Under the pieces are notes generated by a model, which did no database searches, was not told the origin of the DNA, and worked only from the letters and a program-made list of their open reading frames with translations. DNA of 64,000 nt from Variovorax flavidus (GTDB lineage Bacteria; Pseudomonadota; Gammaproteobacteria; Burkholderiales; Burkholderiaceae_C). The stretch is taken from NCBI RefSeq assembly GCF_030317145.1, contig NZ_JASZYE010000001.1, positions 868,001 to 932,000 on the forward strand, given 5' to 3'. This document shows, piece after piece, positions 45,408 through 54,609 of the stretch. How positions within the stretch are numbered: position 1 is the stretch's first letter; the number at the start of each line of letters is the position of its first letter. Position numbers and translations under genes: made by a program.

Positions 45408-47332
45408 CAAGACCATTCGACGTCATCTGCATGGGGCGGGCCGCGGTCGATCTGTACGGCGAGCAGATCGGCGGCCGGCTGGAGGACATGCTGAGCTTCA
45501 CCAAGTACCTGGGCGGCTCGCCGGCCAACACGGCGGTGGGCGTCGCAAGGCTCGGCCTCAAGCCCGCAATGCTCACGAGAGTCGGCGACGAGCACAACGG
45601 ACGCTTCGTGCGCGAGACGCTGGCCGCGGAAGGCGTGGACGTGAGCCACGTGAAGACGGACCCGCGGCGCCTGACGGCGCTGGTGTTCCTCGGCATCCAG
45701 GACCGCGAGACCTTCCCGCTGGTCTTCTACCGCGATCACTGCGCCGACATGGCGATCGACGAAGCCGACGTCACGCCCGGCCACATCGCATCCGCCACCG
45801 CCCTGCTGCTCTCGGGCACGCATTTGTCGCAGCCGCAGACCTACCAGGCATGCCGCACCGCGATTCGGCATGCCAAGGCCGGCGGCACGCGCGTGGTGCT
45901 CGACATCGACTACCGTCCGGTGCTCTGGGGCCTGACCAGCCCCGGCATGGGCGAGCAGCGCTTCGTGCCGTCCGATCAGGTCAGCGCGCATTTCCAGACG
46001 GTGATCCCGTCGTGCGACCTGGTGGTCGGGACCGAGGAGGAAATCCACATCGCCGGCGGCAGTTCGGACACGCTCACCGCCATCCGGCGCCTGCGCTCGC
46101 TCACTGCCGGCACGATCGTGATGAAGCGCGGGCCGATGGGCTGCGTGGTGTTCGACGGCGCGATTCCCGATCGCCTGGACGACGGCCTGCGCGGCCCCGG
46201 CTTTGCGGTCGACGTCTACAACGTACTCGGCGCAGGCGATGCCTTCATGGCTGGGTTCCTGCGCGGCTGGCTCAAGGACGAGCCGCTGGAACGCTGCTGT
46301 ACCTACGCCAATGCCTGCGGCGCACTGGTCGTGTCGCGTCATGGCTGCGCCCCGGCCATGGCGAGCTGGGAGGAACTGCAGCATTTTCTTGCGCATGGCT
46401 CGCACACGCGTCGGCTTCGCGAGGACGCGCATCTCGAGCATCTTCACCGCGCGACGACGCGCACGCGGCGATGGAGCGAACTCGGAATTCTCGCCTTCGA
46501 TCATCGTGTGCAGCTCGACGAACTCGCTGCGCAACATGGCGCCGAGCCCCGCAGCGTCGAGACCTTCAAGCGGCTGGTGGCCGAGGGCGCTCGCCGCGTC
46601 GCGCAAGCCGAGACGTCCGGCCCGGACGCCGGCATGATCCTCGACAGCCGCTTTGGCGCAGACATCCTGCCGACCCTCACCGGCAAGGGCTGGTGGATTG
46701 CCCGCCCGGTGGAGTTGCCCGGTTCGCGTCCGCTGGTCTTCGAAACCAGCAAGGCGCTTTCGCTCGAGATGCGCGGCTGGCCGGGCGAGCACGTCGCGAA
46801 ATGCCTGGTGAGTTATCACCCGGACGATCCAAAGGCGCTGCGCGATGCACAGCTGGCGCGGCTGTCGGAACTGCAGTGCGCGAGCATCGCGACCTTTCAT
46901 GAGTTCCTGGTCGAAGTCATCCCCCCACGCGAGCTGCCGGGCGACGAGAGCACGCTGGCCCGCGCGCTGGAACAGATCTACGAGGCCGGCATCCGCCCCG
47001 ACTGGTGGAAGCTGCCGCCTTCCGATTCGACTCAGGCGTGGGAGCAGATCGGCGCGGTGATCCGCCGACACGACCCGCACTGCCGCGGCGTGCTGCTGCT
47101 GGGCCTGGAAGCCAGCGAAGACGAACTGCGCAACGGCTTCGAGGCCGCAGCGCCGCACGCCATCTGCCGTGGCTTCGCCGTGGGCCGGTCGATCTTCGCG
47201 GACGCCGCCGCCGGATGGTTTGCCGGCCAGCTCGGCGATGCGCAGGTCATCGATGAGGTTGCCGACCGCTATGCCCGACTCATGCGGCTCTGGCGCGAAG
47301 CCCGGGCCGGCGTCACCTCCCCTCTTGCTTGA
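45404..47332 (+). CDS. IolC-type kinase fused to DUF2090 aldolase-like domain
   Basis: 642 residues from ATG 45404. Residues 4-335 are a PfkB kinase close to IolC (5-dehydro-2-deoxygluconokinase): YLGGSPANTAVGVARLGLKP, LDIDYRPVLW, and the signature GAGDAF (276-281, Asp279). Residues 355-642 are DUF2090: GILAFDHRVQL, KCLVSYHPDD, PDWWKL (532-537) and GFAVGRSIF. In rhizobia such fusions act in inositol catabolism, the DUF2090 half being taken as the phosphate aldolase. No iolB, iolD, iolE or iolG genes are near, so the substrate may differ. Confidence 0.9.
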   Translation: MTRPFDVICMGRAAVDLYGEQIGGRLEDMLSFTKYLGGSPANTAVGVARLGLKPAMLTRVGDEHNGRFVRETLAAEGVDVSHVKTDPRRLTALVFLGIQDRETFPLVFYRDHCADMAIDEADVTPGHIASATALLLSGTHLSQPQTYQACRTAIRHAKAGGTRVVLDIDYRPVLWGLTSPGMGEQRFVPSDQVSAHFQTVIPSCDLVVGTEEEIHIAGGSSDTLTAIRRLRSLTAGTIVMKRGPMGCVVFDGAIPDRLDDGLRGPGFAVDVYNVLGAGDAFMAGFLRGWLKDEPLERCCTYANACGALVVSRHGCAPAMASWEELQHFLAHGSHTRRLREDAHLEHLHRATTRTRRWSELGILAFDHRVQLDELAAQHGAEPRSVETFKRLVAEGARRVAQAETSGPDAGMILDSRFGADILPTLTGKGWWIARPVELPGSRPLVFETSKALSLEMRGWPGEHVAKCLVSYHPDDPKALRDAQLARLSELQCASIATFHEFLVEVIPPRELPGDESTLARALEQIYEAGIRPDWWKLPPSDSTQAWEQIGAVIRRHDPHCRGVLLLGLEASEDELRNGFEAAAPHAICRGFAVGRSIFADAAAGWFAGQLGDAQVIDEVADRYARLMRLWREARAGVTSPLA

Positions 47333-47353
47333 ACTTTCACGGAAACCACACTC

Positions 47354-48259
47354 ATGACCACATCCAGGATCGGCTTCATCGGCATCGGAATGATGGGCCA
47401 CGGCATGGCGAAGAACCTGCTTGCGAAGGGCTTCGCCCTCACCTTCAAGGCCCACCGCAACCGCGCCAATCTCGCGGACCTGCTGGCAGCAGGCGCCACC
47501 GAGGCGGGCACCCCCGCCGCGACCGCCCAGGCGGCGGACATCGTCTTCATCTGCGTGACCGGCTCGCCGCAGGTGGAAGACATCGTCTATGGCGCGGATG
47601 GTCTGCTGGGCGCCGCACGGCAAGGGCTGATCGTGGTCGACACGTCGACGGCCGAGCCCTCGTCCACCACCCGCATCCGCGCCGACTTCGCGGCCAAAGG
47701 CGTGAAGTTCATCGATGCGCCGCTGGCCCGTACGCCCAAGGAGGCGGAGGAAGGCCGGCTCAACACCATGGTGGGCGCGGACGCCGAGGACTTCCAGGTG
47801 ATCGAGCCGGTGCTCAAGGCCTTCTGCGAGAACATCTTCCACGTCGGTCCGCCCGGCCACGGCCATGTGCTGAAGCTGGTCAACAACATGATGGCGATGA
47901 GCTTCGCCGCCTGCATCGCGGAGGCCTTCGCGGTCGCCGCCAAGTCGGGACTCGACCTCAAGCGCCTCTATGACGTGGTGTCGGTCGGCGGCGTGAACTG
48001 CGGCATCTTCCAGATGATGACGAGCAAGACGCTCACCGACGGCTCGGTGGACGGCTTCAAGTTCGGCATCGCCAACGCACAGAAGGACCTGCGCTACTAC
48101 ACCCACCTCGCCGAGACGCTTCCCGTGTCGAGTTTCATGGGCGAGGCCGCGCACCAGAGCCTGATCCAGGCCGTCAACCTCGGGTTCGGCGACAAGCTGA
48201 TCGCCTCGCTCTTCGAGGCCCAGGAAAAGGCCAGCAACGTGAAGATCATTCCGCGCTAG
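47354..48259 (+). CDS. NAD(P)-dependent reductase, hydroxyisobutyrate dehydrogenase family
   Basis: 301 residues. N-terminal Rossmann motif GFIGIGMMGHGMAKNL (7-22) and the C-terminal helical half with catalytic Lys in GHGHVLKLVNNMMA. The substrate motif usually reads DAPVSGG; here it reads DAPLARTP, which places an Arg in the pocket. Family members reduce small semialdehydes such as tartronate, malonate or sulfolactaldehyde. In this cluster it could remove the aldehyde released by the DUF2090 domain. Confidence 0.88.
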   Translation: MTTSRIGFIGIGMMGHGMAKNLLAKGFALTFKAHRNRANLADLLAAGATEAGTPAATAQAADIVFICVTGSPQVEDIVYGADGLLGAARQGLIVVDTSTAEPSSTTRIRADFAAKGVKFIDAPLARTPKEAEEGRLNTMVGADAEDFQVIEPVLKAFCENIFHVGPPGHGHVLKLVNNMMAMSFAACIAEAFAVAAKSGLDLKRLYDVVSVGGVNCGIFQMMTSKTLTDGSVDGFKFGIANAQKDLRYYTHLAETLPVSSFMGEAAHQSLIQAVNLGFGDKLIASLFEAQEKASNVKIIPR

Positions 48260-48290
48260 TCCCTCCCCACAACAGCAGGAGACAACGACC

Positions 48291-49610
48291 ATGAAGAAGA
48301 CCAATACTCCCTCCGATTCACGCCGTGCCCTGCTCAAGGGCACCGGTCTCGCGCTCGCGGGCGCGGGTCTGTACGGCGTGGCGCCCTTCATGGGCCCGTG
48401 GAAACACAACCGCGTGTGGGCGCAGGCCGCGCAGAAGAAGCCGCTGGTCATCGGGCTCACCATGGATGCCTCGGGCCAGTACGCCGCATCGGGCGGCGAG
48501 GAACGGCTGGGCGCGATGATGGCGATCAAGGAATTCAACGACAAGGGCGGCGTGCTGGGGCGGCGCATCGAGGCCATCCACATCGACACCGAGACCACGC
48601 CGGCGACCGGATCGCGCGTGGCCGAGCGGATGATCACGCGCAACGAGGCCGCCTTCCTGATCGGCGCCGTCCATTCGGGCGTGGCCAACGCGATCTCGCA
48701 GGTCGCGCAGAAGTACGGGACCATCTTCCTCAACACCAATTCGAGCTCGCCGACAGAGGCTGGCAAGGACTGCCATCGCGTGAAGTTCGTGTGGGACGGC
48801 AACGGCACCAACTTCTCGAATGCAACGGTCAAGAACGCCATCGCGGCCAGCGGCCGCAACTGGGTCCTGCTGACCAACGACTACGTGTGGGGCCACACGA
48901 CCTCGAAGGCGACGCGCGCCATCGTCGAAGCCAACGGCGGCAAGATCGTCGACGAACTGCTGGTGCCGCAGAACACGCGCGACTTCTCGTCCTATCTGCT
49001 GAAGCTGCAGCAGCTCAAGCCGAACGTGGTCGCGACGGCCGTGGGTGGCGATGACATCAAGGCCTTGCGCCAGCAGGTGGTGCAGCTCAAGCTGAACCAG
49101 AGCATGGCGTGGATCAACAACCAGCAGGACTGGCCGGATGTGTATGGCCTTGGTCCGGATGCGATCTTCGGCGTGTTCGGCACCACCTGGTACTACCGCC
49201 TCGACCTGCCGGGTGTGAAGGAGTTCGTGGCCGCCTACCAGAAGCAGTTCCCGGGCATGGCCATCCGCGTGCCGGGCAACGTCTACCACAACGCCTATAT
49301 GGCAACGCGCGAGCTGCTGCGCTGCGTCGAGGAAACGGGAACGACGCAGAACATCGCGGTCATCAAGAAGCTCGAAGGCCGAAAGATGACCGCGGCGGAC
49401 CGCCTGCAGCACTACGACGCATGGATCGACCCGGCGACGCATCAGTGCCAGCAGACCATCTACATGGCGCGCTACAACGACGCGCCGGCCGAAAAGGACG
49501 ACATCTTCAAGATCCTGACGCAGGCCGACCCGAAGGACGTGCAGGACAAGGACGCTGCGGCCAACTGCAAGCTGGAGAGCTACGAGTCGACACCGAGCTA
49601 CGACGTCTGA
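48291..49610 (+). CDS. Branched-chain-type ABC importer, substrate-binding protein
   Basis: 439 residues. A twin-arginine signal (SRRALLKGTGLALAGAG) with cleavage near VWAQA suggests export in folded form. The mature part is a type I periplasmic-binding protein (KPLVIGLTMDASGQYAASGG, IDTETTPATGSRVAERMI, GAVHSGVANAISQVA). Such proteins serve amino acids, amides, urea or aromatic acids. It lies 31 bases after the reductase gene and 19 before livH. Ligand unknown, likely the pathway substrate. Confidence 0.92.
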   Translation: MKKTNTPSDSRRALLKGTGLALAGAGLYGVAPFMGPWKHNRVWAQAAQKKPLVIGLTMDASGQYAASGGEERLGAMMAIKEFNDKGGVLGRRIEAIHIDTETTPATGSRVAERMITRNEAAFLIGAVHSGVANAISQVAQKYGTIFLNTNSSSPTEAGKDCHRVKFVWDGNGTNFSNATVKNAIAASGRNWVLLTNDYVWGHTTSKATRAIVEANGGKIVDELLVPQNTRDFSSYLLKLQQLKPNVVATAVGGDDIKALRQQVVQLKLNQSMAWINNQQDWPDVYGLGPDAIFGVFGTTWYYRLDLPGVKEFVAAYQKQFPGMAIRVPGNVYHNAYMATRELLRCVEETGTTQNIAVIKKLEGRKMTAADRLQHYDAWIDPATHQCQQTIYMARYNDAPAEKDDIFKILTQADPKDVQDKDAAANCKLESYESTPSYDV

Positions 49611-49629
49611 ATCGCCGGACCCAGACGCG

Positions 49630-50559
49630 ATGGACTTTCTCTTCCAGTTGCTGCCCCACCTGGTCAACGGCGTTTCGCTGGGGTTGCTGTTCGCGCTGAT
49701 TGCGCTGGGCTTCATGCTCATCGTGGGCGTGATGGAGACCATCAACCTGGCGCACGGCTCGCTGTTCGCTCTCGGCATGTACGTTGCGCTCTTCATCGTG
49801 GCGCCGCAGCTGGGCATGTTTCCGGCGCTGCAGGCGGCGTACATGGCTTTGCCGATCGAGGTGCGCTACCTCTTCGCGCTGGTGTTGGCTCCGGTCTTCG
49901 TCGGCCTCTTCGGCATGCTGCTGGAACTGTGCATGCGGCGCACCTACGGTCGCGATCCGCTCTACGGCCTTCTGCTGACCTTCGGCGCGGCGCTGGTGAT
50001 CGAGGAAGGCATCCGGCTCGTCTGGGGCTCGTCCGAGAAGCAGATCCCGCTGCCGCAGGCGATCTCGGGCGCATTGATGCTGGGCGACCTCATCTATTCG
50101 CGCTATCGCTTCTTTGCCAGCGCCTTCGCGGTGCTGATGATCTTCCTGCTGTGGCTCTTTCTCCAGAAGACGCCCTACGGCGCGATCATCAAGGCCGGCG
50201 CGCACGACAGCGAGATGGTGCGAGCCCTGGGAATCAACCTGTCGCGGCTCCGGTTGTTCGTGTTCGGCCTGGGCGTGGCGCTCGCCGCAATCGCGGGTGT
50301 GGTGATGGCGCCGATCTGGGGCGTGCGTCCGCACGTGGGGGTGGATGCGGTGGTGCCGGCCTTCCTCATCATCGTGCTGGGGGGCGTGGGTTCGCTCTGG
50401 GGTGCGGTGATCGCGGGACTGATGGTGGGCATGGTCGTGGGCCTGACCGGCTCGTACGCGTCGGAGTGGTCCCTGATGTCGATGTACCTGCTGTTCATCG
50501 CGGTCGTCACCTTCCGCTCGCGCGGACTGTTCGGAAAGAAGAGTGCGCTCGATGCCTGA
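49630..50559 (+). CDS. livH: Branched-chain-type ABC importer, permease LivH
   Basis: 309 residues with about eight helices. GFMLIVGVMETINLAHGSLFALG at the N-terminus and LGINLSRLRLFVFGLGVALAA plus ILGGVGSLWGAVIAGL near the C-terminus are LivH signatures. It completes the transporter with LivM, LivG and LivF from the divergent operon. It overlaps the next gene by eight bases. Confidence 0.94.
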   Translation: MDFLFQLLPHLVNGVSLGLLFALIALGFMLIVGVMETINLAHGSLFALGMYVALFIVAPQLGMFPALQAAYMALPIEVRYLFALVLAPVFVGLFGMLLELCMRRTYGRDPLYGLLLTFGAALVIEEGIRLVWGSSEKQIPLPQAISGALMLGDLIYSRYRFFASAFAVLMIFLLWLFLQKTPYGAIIKAGAHDSEMVRALGINLSRLRLFVFGLGVALAAIAGVVMAPIWGVRPHVGVDAVVPAFLIIVLGGVGSLWGAVIAGLMVGMVVGLTGSYASEWSLMSMYLLFIAVVTFRSRGLFGKKSALDA

Positions 50560-51310
50560 ACTTCACTCGAGGCCCTTGCAGGGCAAGGTCGCGCTGGTCA
50601 CCGGGGCCGCCGGCACGATGGGGCGGGCGGCGGCGCGCTTCCTGCTCGAGGACGGCTGCAAGGTCGCGCTCGTGGATGCTCATCGCGAACGGACCTTCGC
50701 GCTTGCCGCGGAACTCGGCGCCGATGCCCTGCCCTTCTGCTTCGACATCAGCGACCCTTCTGCAGTGCAAAGCGGCCACGCGCAGGTTGTCGAAGCCCTC
50801 GGCCCGGTCGACGTGCTGGTCAACAACGCCGGGATCCTGTCGAACAACAAGGCGGAAGCCACCGACGCCTCGGAATGGCGGCACGTGCTCGCGGTGAACC
50901 TGGATGGCGCCTTCTACCTGTCTCAGCAGGTGGTGCCGTCAATGAAGGCGCGACGGGCCGGCCGCATCATCAACACCTGCTCGCTGGCGGCAAAGACCGG
51001 CGGGCTCACGGCGGGAACGGCCTATTCCGTCTCCAAGGGTGCGCTGACCTCGCTGACTTTCTCGCTGGCGCGCGAACTGGCATCCTTCGGCGTGACCGCC
51101 AACGGCATTTCGCCGGCTTATGTGAAGACGCCCATGATCACCGAACAGCTGACCGAACAGCAGCGGCAGGCCCTGCTGAAGGACATCCCGGTCGGCCGCT
51201 TCTGCGAGCCTGAGGAGTTTGCGCACGTGGTGCGCTTCCTCGCATCGCCGCTCGCCGGCTTCATCACCGGGGAGATCGTCGATCTCAACGGCGGCTTGCT
51301 GATGGACTGA
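50552..51310 (+). CDS. Short-chain dehydrogenase/reductase, first of two
   Basis: 252 residues from ATG 50552. Classical SDR: cofactor motif TGAAGTMGRAAA (about 17-28), NNAG, catalytic Ser in NTCSLAAKTG and YSVSK, and C-terminal DLNGGLLMD. Residue Asp in LVDAH after beta-2 favours NAD. It probably oxidises a hydroxyl of the imported compound. It is four bases ahead of the second SDR. Confidence 0.88.
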   Translation: MPELHSRPLQGKVALVTGAAGTMGRAAARFLLEDGCKVALVDAHRERTFALAAELGADALPFCFDISDPSAVQSGHAQVVEALGPVDVLVNNAGILSNNKAEATDASEWRHVLAVNLDGAFYLSQQVVPSMKARRAGRIINTCSLAAKTGGLTAGTAYSVSKGALTSLTFSLARELASFGVTANGISPAYVKTPMITEQLTEQQRQALLKDIPVGRFCEPEEFAHVVRFLASPLAGFITGEIVDLNGGLLMD

Positions 51311-51314
51311 CCGC

Positions 51315-52130
51315 ATGGAAGAAGAAATCACGCCACGCATCGACTTTTCTCGCGAGATGTCGGGCCTGTTCAGCCTCGAAGGCCGAGTCGCGTATATCCC
51401 CGGCGGCTATGGCGGTATCGGCGAAGCCATCGCCTGGGCGATGGCGTTGGCCGGCGCCAGGGTGGCAGTGTCGGGACGGGACGAAGCCAGGGCGCAGGCG
51501 CTGGCCGCGTCGCTCCGGGCGGCGGGACATGACGCGCTGGGGGTCTCCATGGACGCGCATTCGGTCGCCGACATCCAGGCGTCGGTCGATGCCGTCGCTG
51601 CGCACTTCGGCAGGCTCGACGTGCTGATGAACTGCATCGGCATCCAGCGCGAACAAGCCTTGCTCGAAGCGACCGAGGAGGCCTTCGACGAGGTGGTACA
51701 GGTCAATCTCAAGGCGGCGATGTTCCTGGCGCAGGCGGCGGCACGGCACCAGATCGCCGGCGGGCGCGGCGGATCGCAGGTGCACTTGCTGTCGGTGCGA
51801 TCCCGATTGGGCCTGCGCGGCCGGGGCTACTCGGCCTATGCCAGCAGCAAAGGCGGCTTGGTCATGCTGATCCGCCAGCACGCCGCCGAGCTGGCGCCGC
51901 ACGGCATCACGGTCAACGGGGTCGCGCCGACGGTGGTCCGCACCGAAATGGCGCGCCACTGGCTGGCGAACCCCCAAACGCACCGGCAGTTGCTGGAGCG
52001 CATTCCGCTCGGCCGGGTGGCCGACCCGAAGGACGTGGCGGGCGCGGCGGTGTTCTTCTGCGCGCCGGCGGCGTCATTCGTGACCGGCCAGGTGCTGTAT
52101 CTCGACGGCGGCATCAACGCAACGCAGTGA
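51315..52130 (+). CDS. Short-chain dehydrogenase/reductase, gluconate 5-dehydrogenase-like
   Basis: 271 residues. The N-terminus (MSGLFSLEGRVAYIPGGYGGIGEAI) resembles gluconate 5-dehydrogenases; the usual TG of the cofactor motif is replaced by PG. Catalytic Ser (HLLSVRSR) and YASSK are present, with DGGINATQ at the end. An Arg after beta-2 (SGRDEARAQ) suggests NADP. It ends the rightward operon. A 5-keto sugar acid as product would suit the IolC-type kinase; this is inference. Confidence 0.86.
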   Translation: MEEEITPRIDFSREMSGLFSLEGRVAYIPGGYGGIGEAIAWAMALAGARVAVSGRDEARAQALAASLRAAGHDALGVSMDAHSVADIQASVDAVAAHFGRLDVLMNCIGIQREQALLEATEEAFDEVVQVNLKAAMFLAQAAARHQIAGGRGGSQVHLLSVRSRLGLRGRGYSAYASSKGGLVMLIRQHAAELAPHGITVNGVAPTVVRTEMARHWLANPQTHRQLLERIPLGRVADPKDVAGAAVFFCAPAASFVTGQVLYLDGGINATQ

Positions 52131-52219
52131 CGCGCACGTGGAGGCGCGTCCTTTCCTAGAATCACCCTGGGATTCGGCCCCGGACCCGTCGCTTCAACGA
52201 CGATCCGGACGTCGCTCGC

Positions 52220-52290
52220 CTTATCCGGAATAAGCATTCGATCGCCCGCAAACCCGCATGGGGATTGACGAATAAGCTTATCCGCATAAG
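52220..52290 (+). promoter_or_regulatory. Repeated palindromes ahead of the cysI operon, CysB-type sites
   Basis: CTTATCCGGAATAAG (52220-52234) and CTTATCCGCATAAG (52277-52290) are two nearly identical inverted repeats whose starts are 57 bases apart. AATAAGCTTATC overlaps the second. They lie 100-170 bases upstream of cysI in an AT-richer stretch. CysB, a LysR-type activator, is the expected regulator; the actual protein is not shown by the sequence. Confidence 0.6.
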
Positions 52291-52392
52291 GCGCGAACCA
52301 AAAAATAGTTTGTTTCCATAAGGCTCGCTTCTACATTCCTGGGCTCGCGTTGACGGGCCGTGGACGCACCGCCTTCCAGCAACTGACACACG

Positions 52393-54171
52393 ATGTACCA
52401 ATACACAGATTTCGACCGCCAATTCGTGCACCTGCGCGCGGCGCAATTCCGCGACCAGCTCGAACGTTGGCAAACAGGCAAGCTCTCCGAGGACGAATTC
52501 CGTCCCCTGCGGCTGCAGAACGGCTGGTATGTGCAGCGCTACGCGCCGATGCTGCGCGTCGCGGTGCCTTATGGCGAGTTGTCGAGCCGACAGCTGCGCG
52601 TGCTGGCCAAGATTGCGCGCGTCTACGACGAGCCCGAGGCCGAGGTCTACAAGACCGCGCTGGCCACGCAGGGCAAGCTCGGCACGCACAAGCTGCCGAC
52701 GCACTACGCGCACTTCACGACACGCCAAAACGTCCAGTACAACTGGATCCCGCTGTCGAAGTCGGCCGACGTGATGGACCTGCTGGCCTCGGTCGACATG
52801 CACGGCATCCAGACCAGCGGCAACTGCATCCGCAACATCACCAGCGACGAGCGCGCCGGCGTGGCGATCGACGAGATCGCCGATCCGCGCCCCTTCGCCG
52901 AAATCATGCGGCAGTGGAGCACGCTGCATCCGGAATTCGCCTTCCTGCCACGCAAGTTCAAGATCGCGATCACGGGCGCCAAGGAAGACCGCGCTGCCAC
53001 GGGCTGGCACGACGTCGGTCTGCACCTGGTGAAGAACGACGCGGGCGAACTGGGCTTCCGCGTGCAGGTCGGCGGCGGCATGGGCCGCACGCCGATCATC
53101 GGCACCGTACTGCGCGAGTTCCTGCCGTGGAACCAGATCATGAATTACCTCGAAGCGGTGATCCGTGTCTACAACCGCTACGGCCGGCGCGACAACATCT
53201 ACAAGGCGCGCATCAAGATCCTGGTGAAGGCCGAGGGCCAACGCTACATCGATGATGTCGAAGCCGAGTACAAGCAGATCATCGAGCACGACGGCGCACC
53301 GCACACGGTCACGCAGGCCGAGCTCGACCGCGTGAGCGCTTCCTTCGTGCCGCCGACGCTGGCAACGCGCGTGTTCCGCAGCGCCGAGGAAACCGATGCC
53401 GAACTGCGCGCCCAGGCCGCCGACGACGTGATGTTCGCGCGCTGGCTGGCACGCAACGTGGCGCCGCACCAGAATCCGGCGCTGCGCGCCGTCACGCTGT
53501 CGTTCAAGCGCCGCTTGCAGGCACCCGGCGATGCGTCGGCCGACCAGCTCGACACCGCTGCCCTGCTGGCCGACCGTTTCAGCGCCGGGGAAGCCCGCGT
53601 CACGCACGACCAGAACCTCTTGCTGCCCTGGGTGCATGCCGAAGACCTGCACGCCCTGTGGCTCGCCGCGCGCGAAGCCGGCTTCGCCAGTGCCAACGTA
53701 CACCTGCTGACCGACATGATCGCCTGCCCTGGCGGCGACTTCTGCGCGCTGGCGAATGCGCGCTCGATCCCGATCGCGGAGGCCATCACCGAGCGCTACC
53801 AGGATCTGGACGAACTCGACGACCTCGGCGAGATCGACCTGCACATCAGCGGCTGCATCAATTCGTGCGGCCACCACCACAGCGGCCACATCGGCATCCT
53901 CGGCGTCGACAAGGACGGCAAGGAGTGGTACCAGGTCACGCTTGGCGGCTCCGACGGCTCCGCGCTCAGCGGTGCGGCGCAACCGGGCAAGGTGGTCGGC
54001 CCCTCGTTCTCCGCGGCCGAAGTGCCGGACGTGATCGAAGCCGTGCTCAACACGTATCGCGACACCCGCGAAGCGGGCGAAACCTTCATCGATGCGCTGC
54101 GGCGCGTCGGCATCGAGCCTTTCAAGGCCGCCGCCAACGGCGCGCGCTTCAAGGTCGAGGAGGCCGCATGA
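52393..54171 (+). CDS. cysI: Sulfite reductase hemoprotein (nitrite/sulfite reductase family)
   Basis: 592 residues. The enzyme reduces sulfite to sulfide with siroheme and a 4Fe-4S cluster. Cluster ligands are visible as CPGGDFC (Cys445, Cys451) and CINSC (Cys488, Cys492). Two ferredoxin-like half-domains and RNITSDERAG are present. No CysJ flavoprotein lies nearby; DUF934 and a ferredoxin system do. The start ATG follows the palindromic promoter sites. Confidence 0.95.
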   Translation: MYQYTDFDRQFVHLRAAQFRDQLERWQTGKLSEDEFRPLRLQNGWYVQRYAPMLRVAVPYGELSSRQLRVLAKIARVYDEPEAEVYKTALATQGKLGTHKLPTHYAHFTTRQNVQYNWIPLSKSADVMDLLASVDMHGIQTSGNCIRNITSDERAGVAIDEIADPRPFAEIMRQWSTLHPEFAFLPRKFKIAITGAKEDRAATGWHDVGLHLVKNDAGELGFRVQVGGGMGRTPIIGTVLREFLPWNQIMNYLEAVIRVYNRYGRRDNIYKARIKILVKAEGQRYIDDVEAEYKQIIEHDGAPHTVTQAELDRVSASFVPPTLATRVFRSAEETDAELRAQAADDVMFARWLARNVAPHQNPALRAVTLSFKRRLQAPGDASADQLDTAALLADRFSAGEARVTHDQNLLLPWVHAEDLHALWLAAREAGFASANVHLLTDMIACPGGDFCALANARSIPIAEAITERYQDLDELDDLGEIDLHISGCINSCGHHHSGHIGILGVDKDGKEWYQVTLGGSDGSALSGAAQPGKVVGPSFSAAEVPDVIEAVLNTYRDTREAGETFIDALRRVGIEPFKAAANGARFKVEEAA

Positions 54172-54566
54172 ACAAGACGCTTCAACTGATTGCTGCCGAA
54201 GACCACGTGGACAACGGCGACCCGAACGTGCTGCAACTGCCCAACGACGCCGATCCCCTCGCGATCGAGGTGTGCCTCGACGACGTGGAACGCATCGACC
54301 TGGACTTCCCCAAGTTCACCGATGGCCGGGCCTACAGCCAGGCTTTCCTTCTGCGTCGGCGACTCGGCTTCAAGGGCGACATTCGCGCCACGGGCGATGT
54401 GCTGATCGACCAACTGGTGCAGATGCAGCGCACCGGCTTCTCGAGCGCCGTGCTGAAGGAAGGCGTGGACGCCTCCGCCGCCCAGCGCCAGTTCGACCGC
54501 TTCGCCGCTTTCTACCAGGGCGATGCAGTCCAGGCGACCCCCATCTTCAAGCGCGAAACCGCCTGA
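54168..54566 (+). CDS. DUF934 protein, CysI partner
   Basis: 132 residues, overlapping the cysI stop as ATGA. DUF934 proteins occur with CysI in beta- and alphaproteobacteria and replace or assist CysJ; the exact role is not settled. Visible family parts: IDLDFPKFTDGRAYSQAFLLR, GFKGDIRATGDVLIDQL, MQRTGFSSAVLKEG. No metal or flavin motif seen. Confidence 0.92.
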   Translation: MNKTLQLIAAEDHVDNGDPNVLQLPNDADPLAIEVCLDDVERIDLDFPKFTDGRAYSQAFLLRRRLGFKGDIRATGDVLIDQLVQMQRTGFSSAVLKEGVDASAAQRQFDRFAAFYQGDAVQATPIFKRETA

Positions 54567-54609
54567 ACTCCATCCACCAGCCAGCGCCCCGACGCCCAGC
54601 CAATTCGAC

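Noticed and set aside
45404..47332. Calling the fusion gene a standard inositol catabolism iolC
   Set aside because: No other iol gene is present in the window, so pathway assignment by name would mislead.
45140..48877. A very long open frame on the minus strand across the kinase and reductase genes
   Set aside because: It is antisense to well-supported genes, has no family motif and reflects high GC third positions.
52131..52392. Short ORFs between the last SDR and cysI
   Set aside because: No ribosome site or coding-like composition; the palindromes explain the stretch better.
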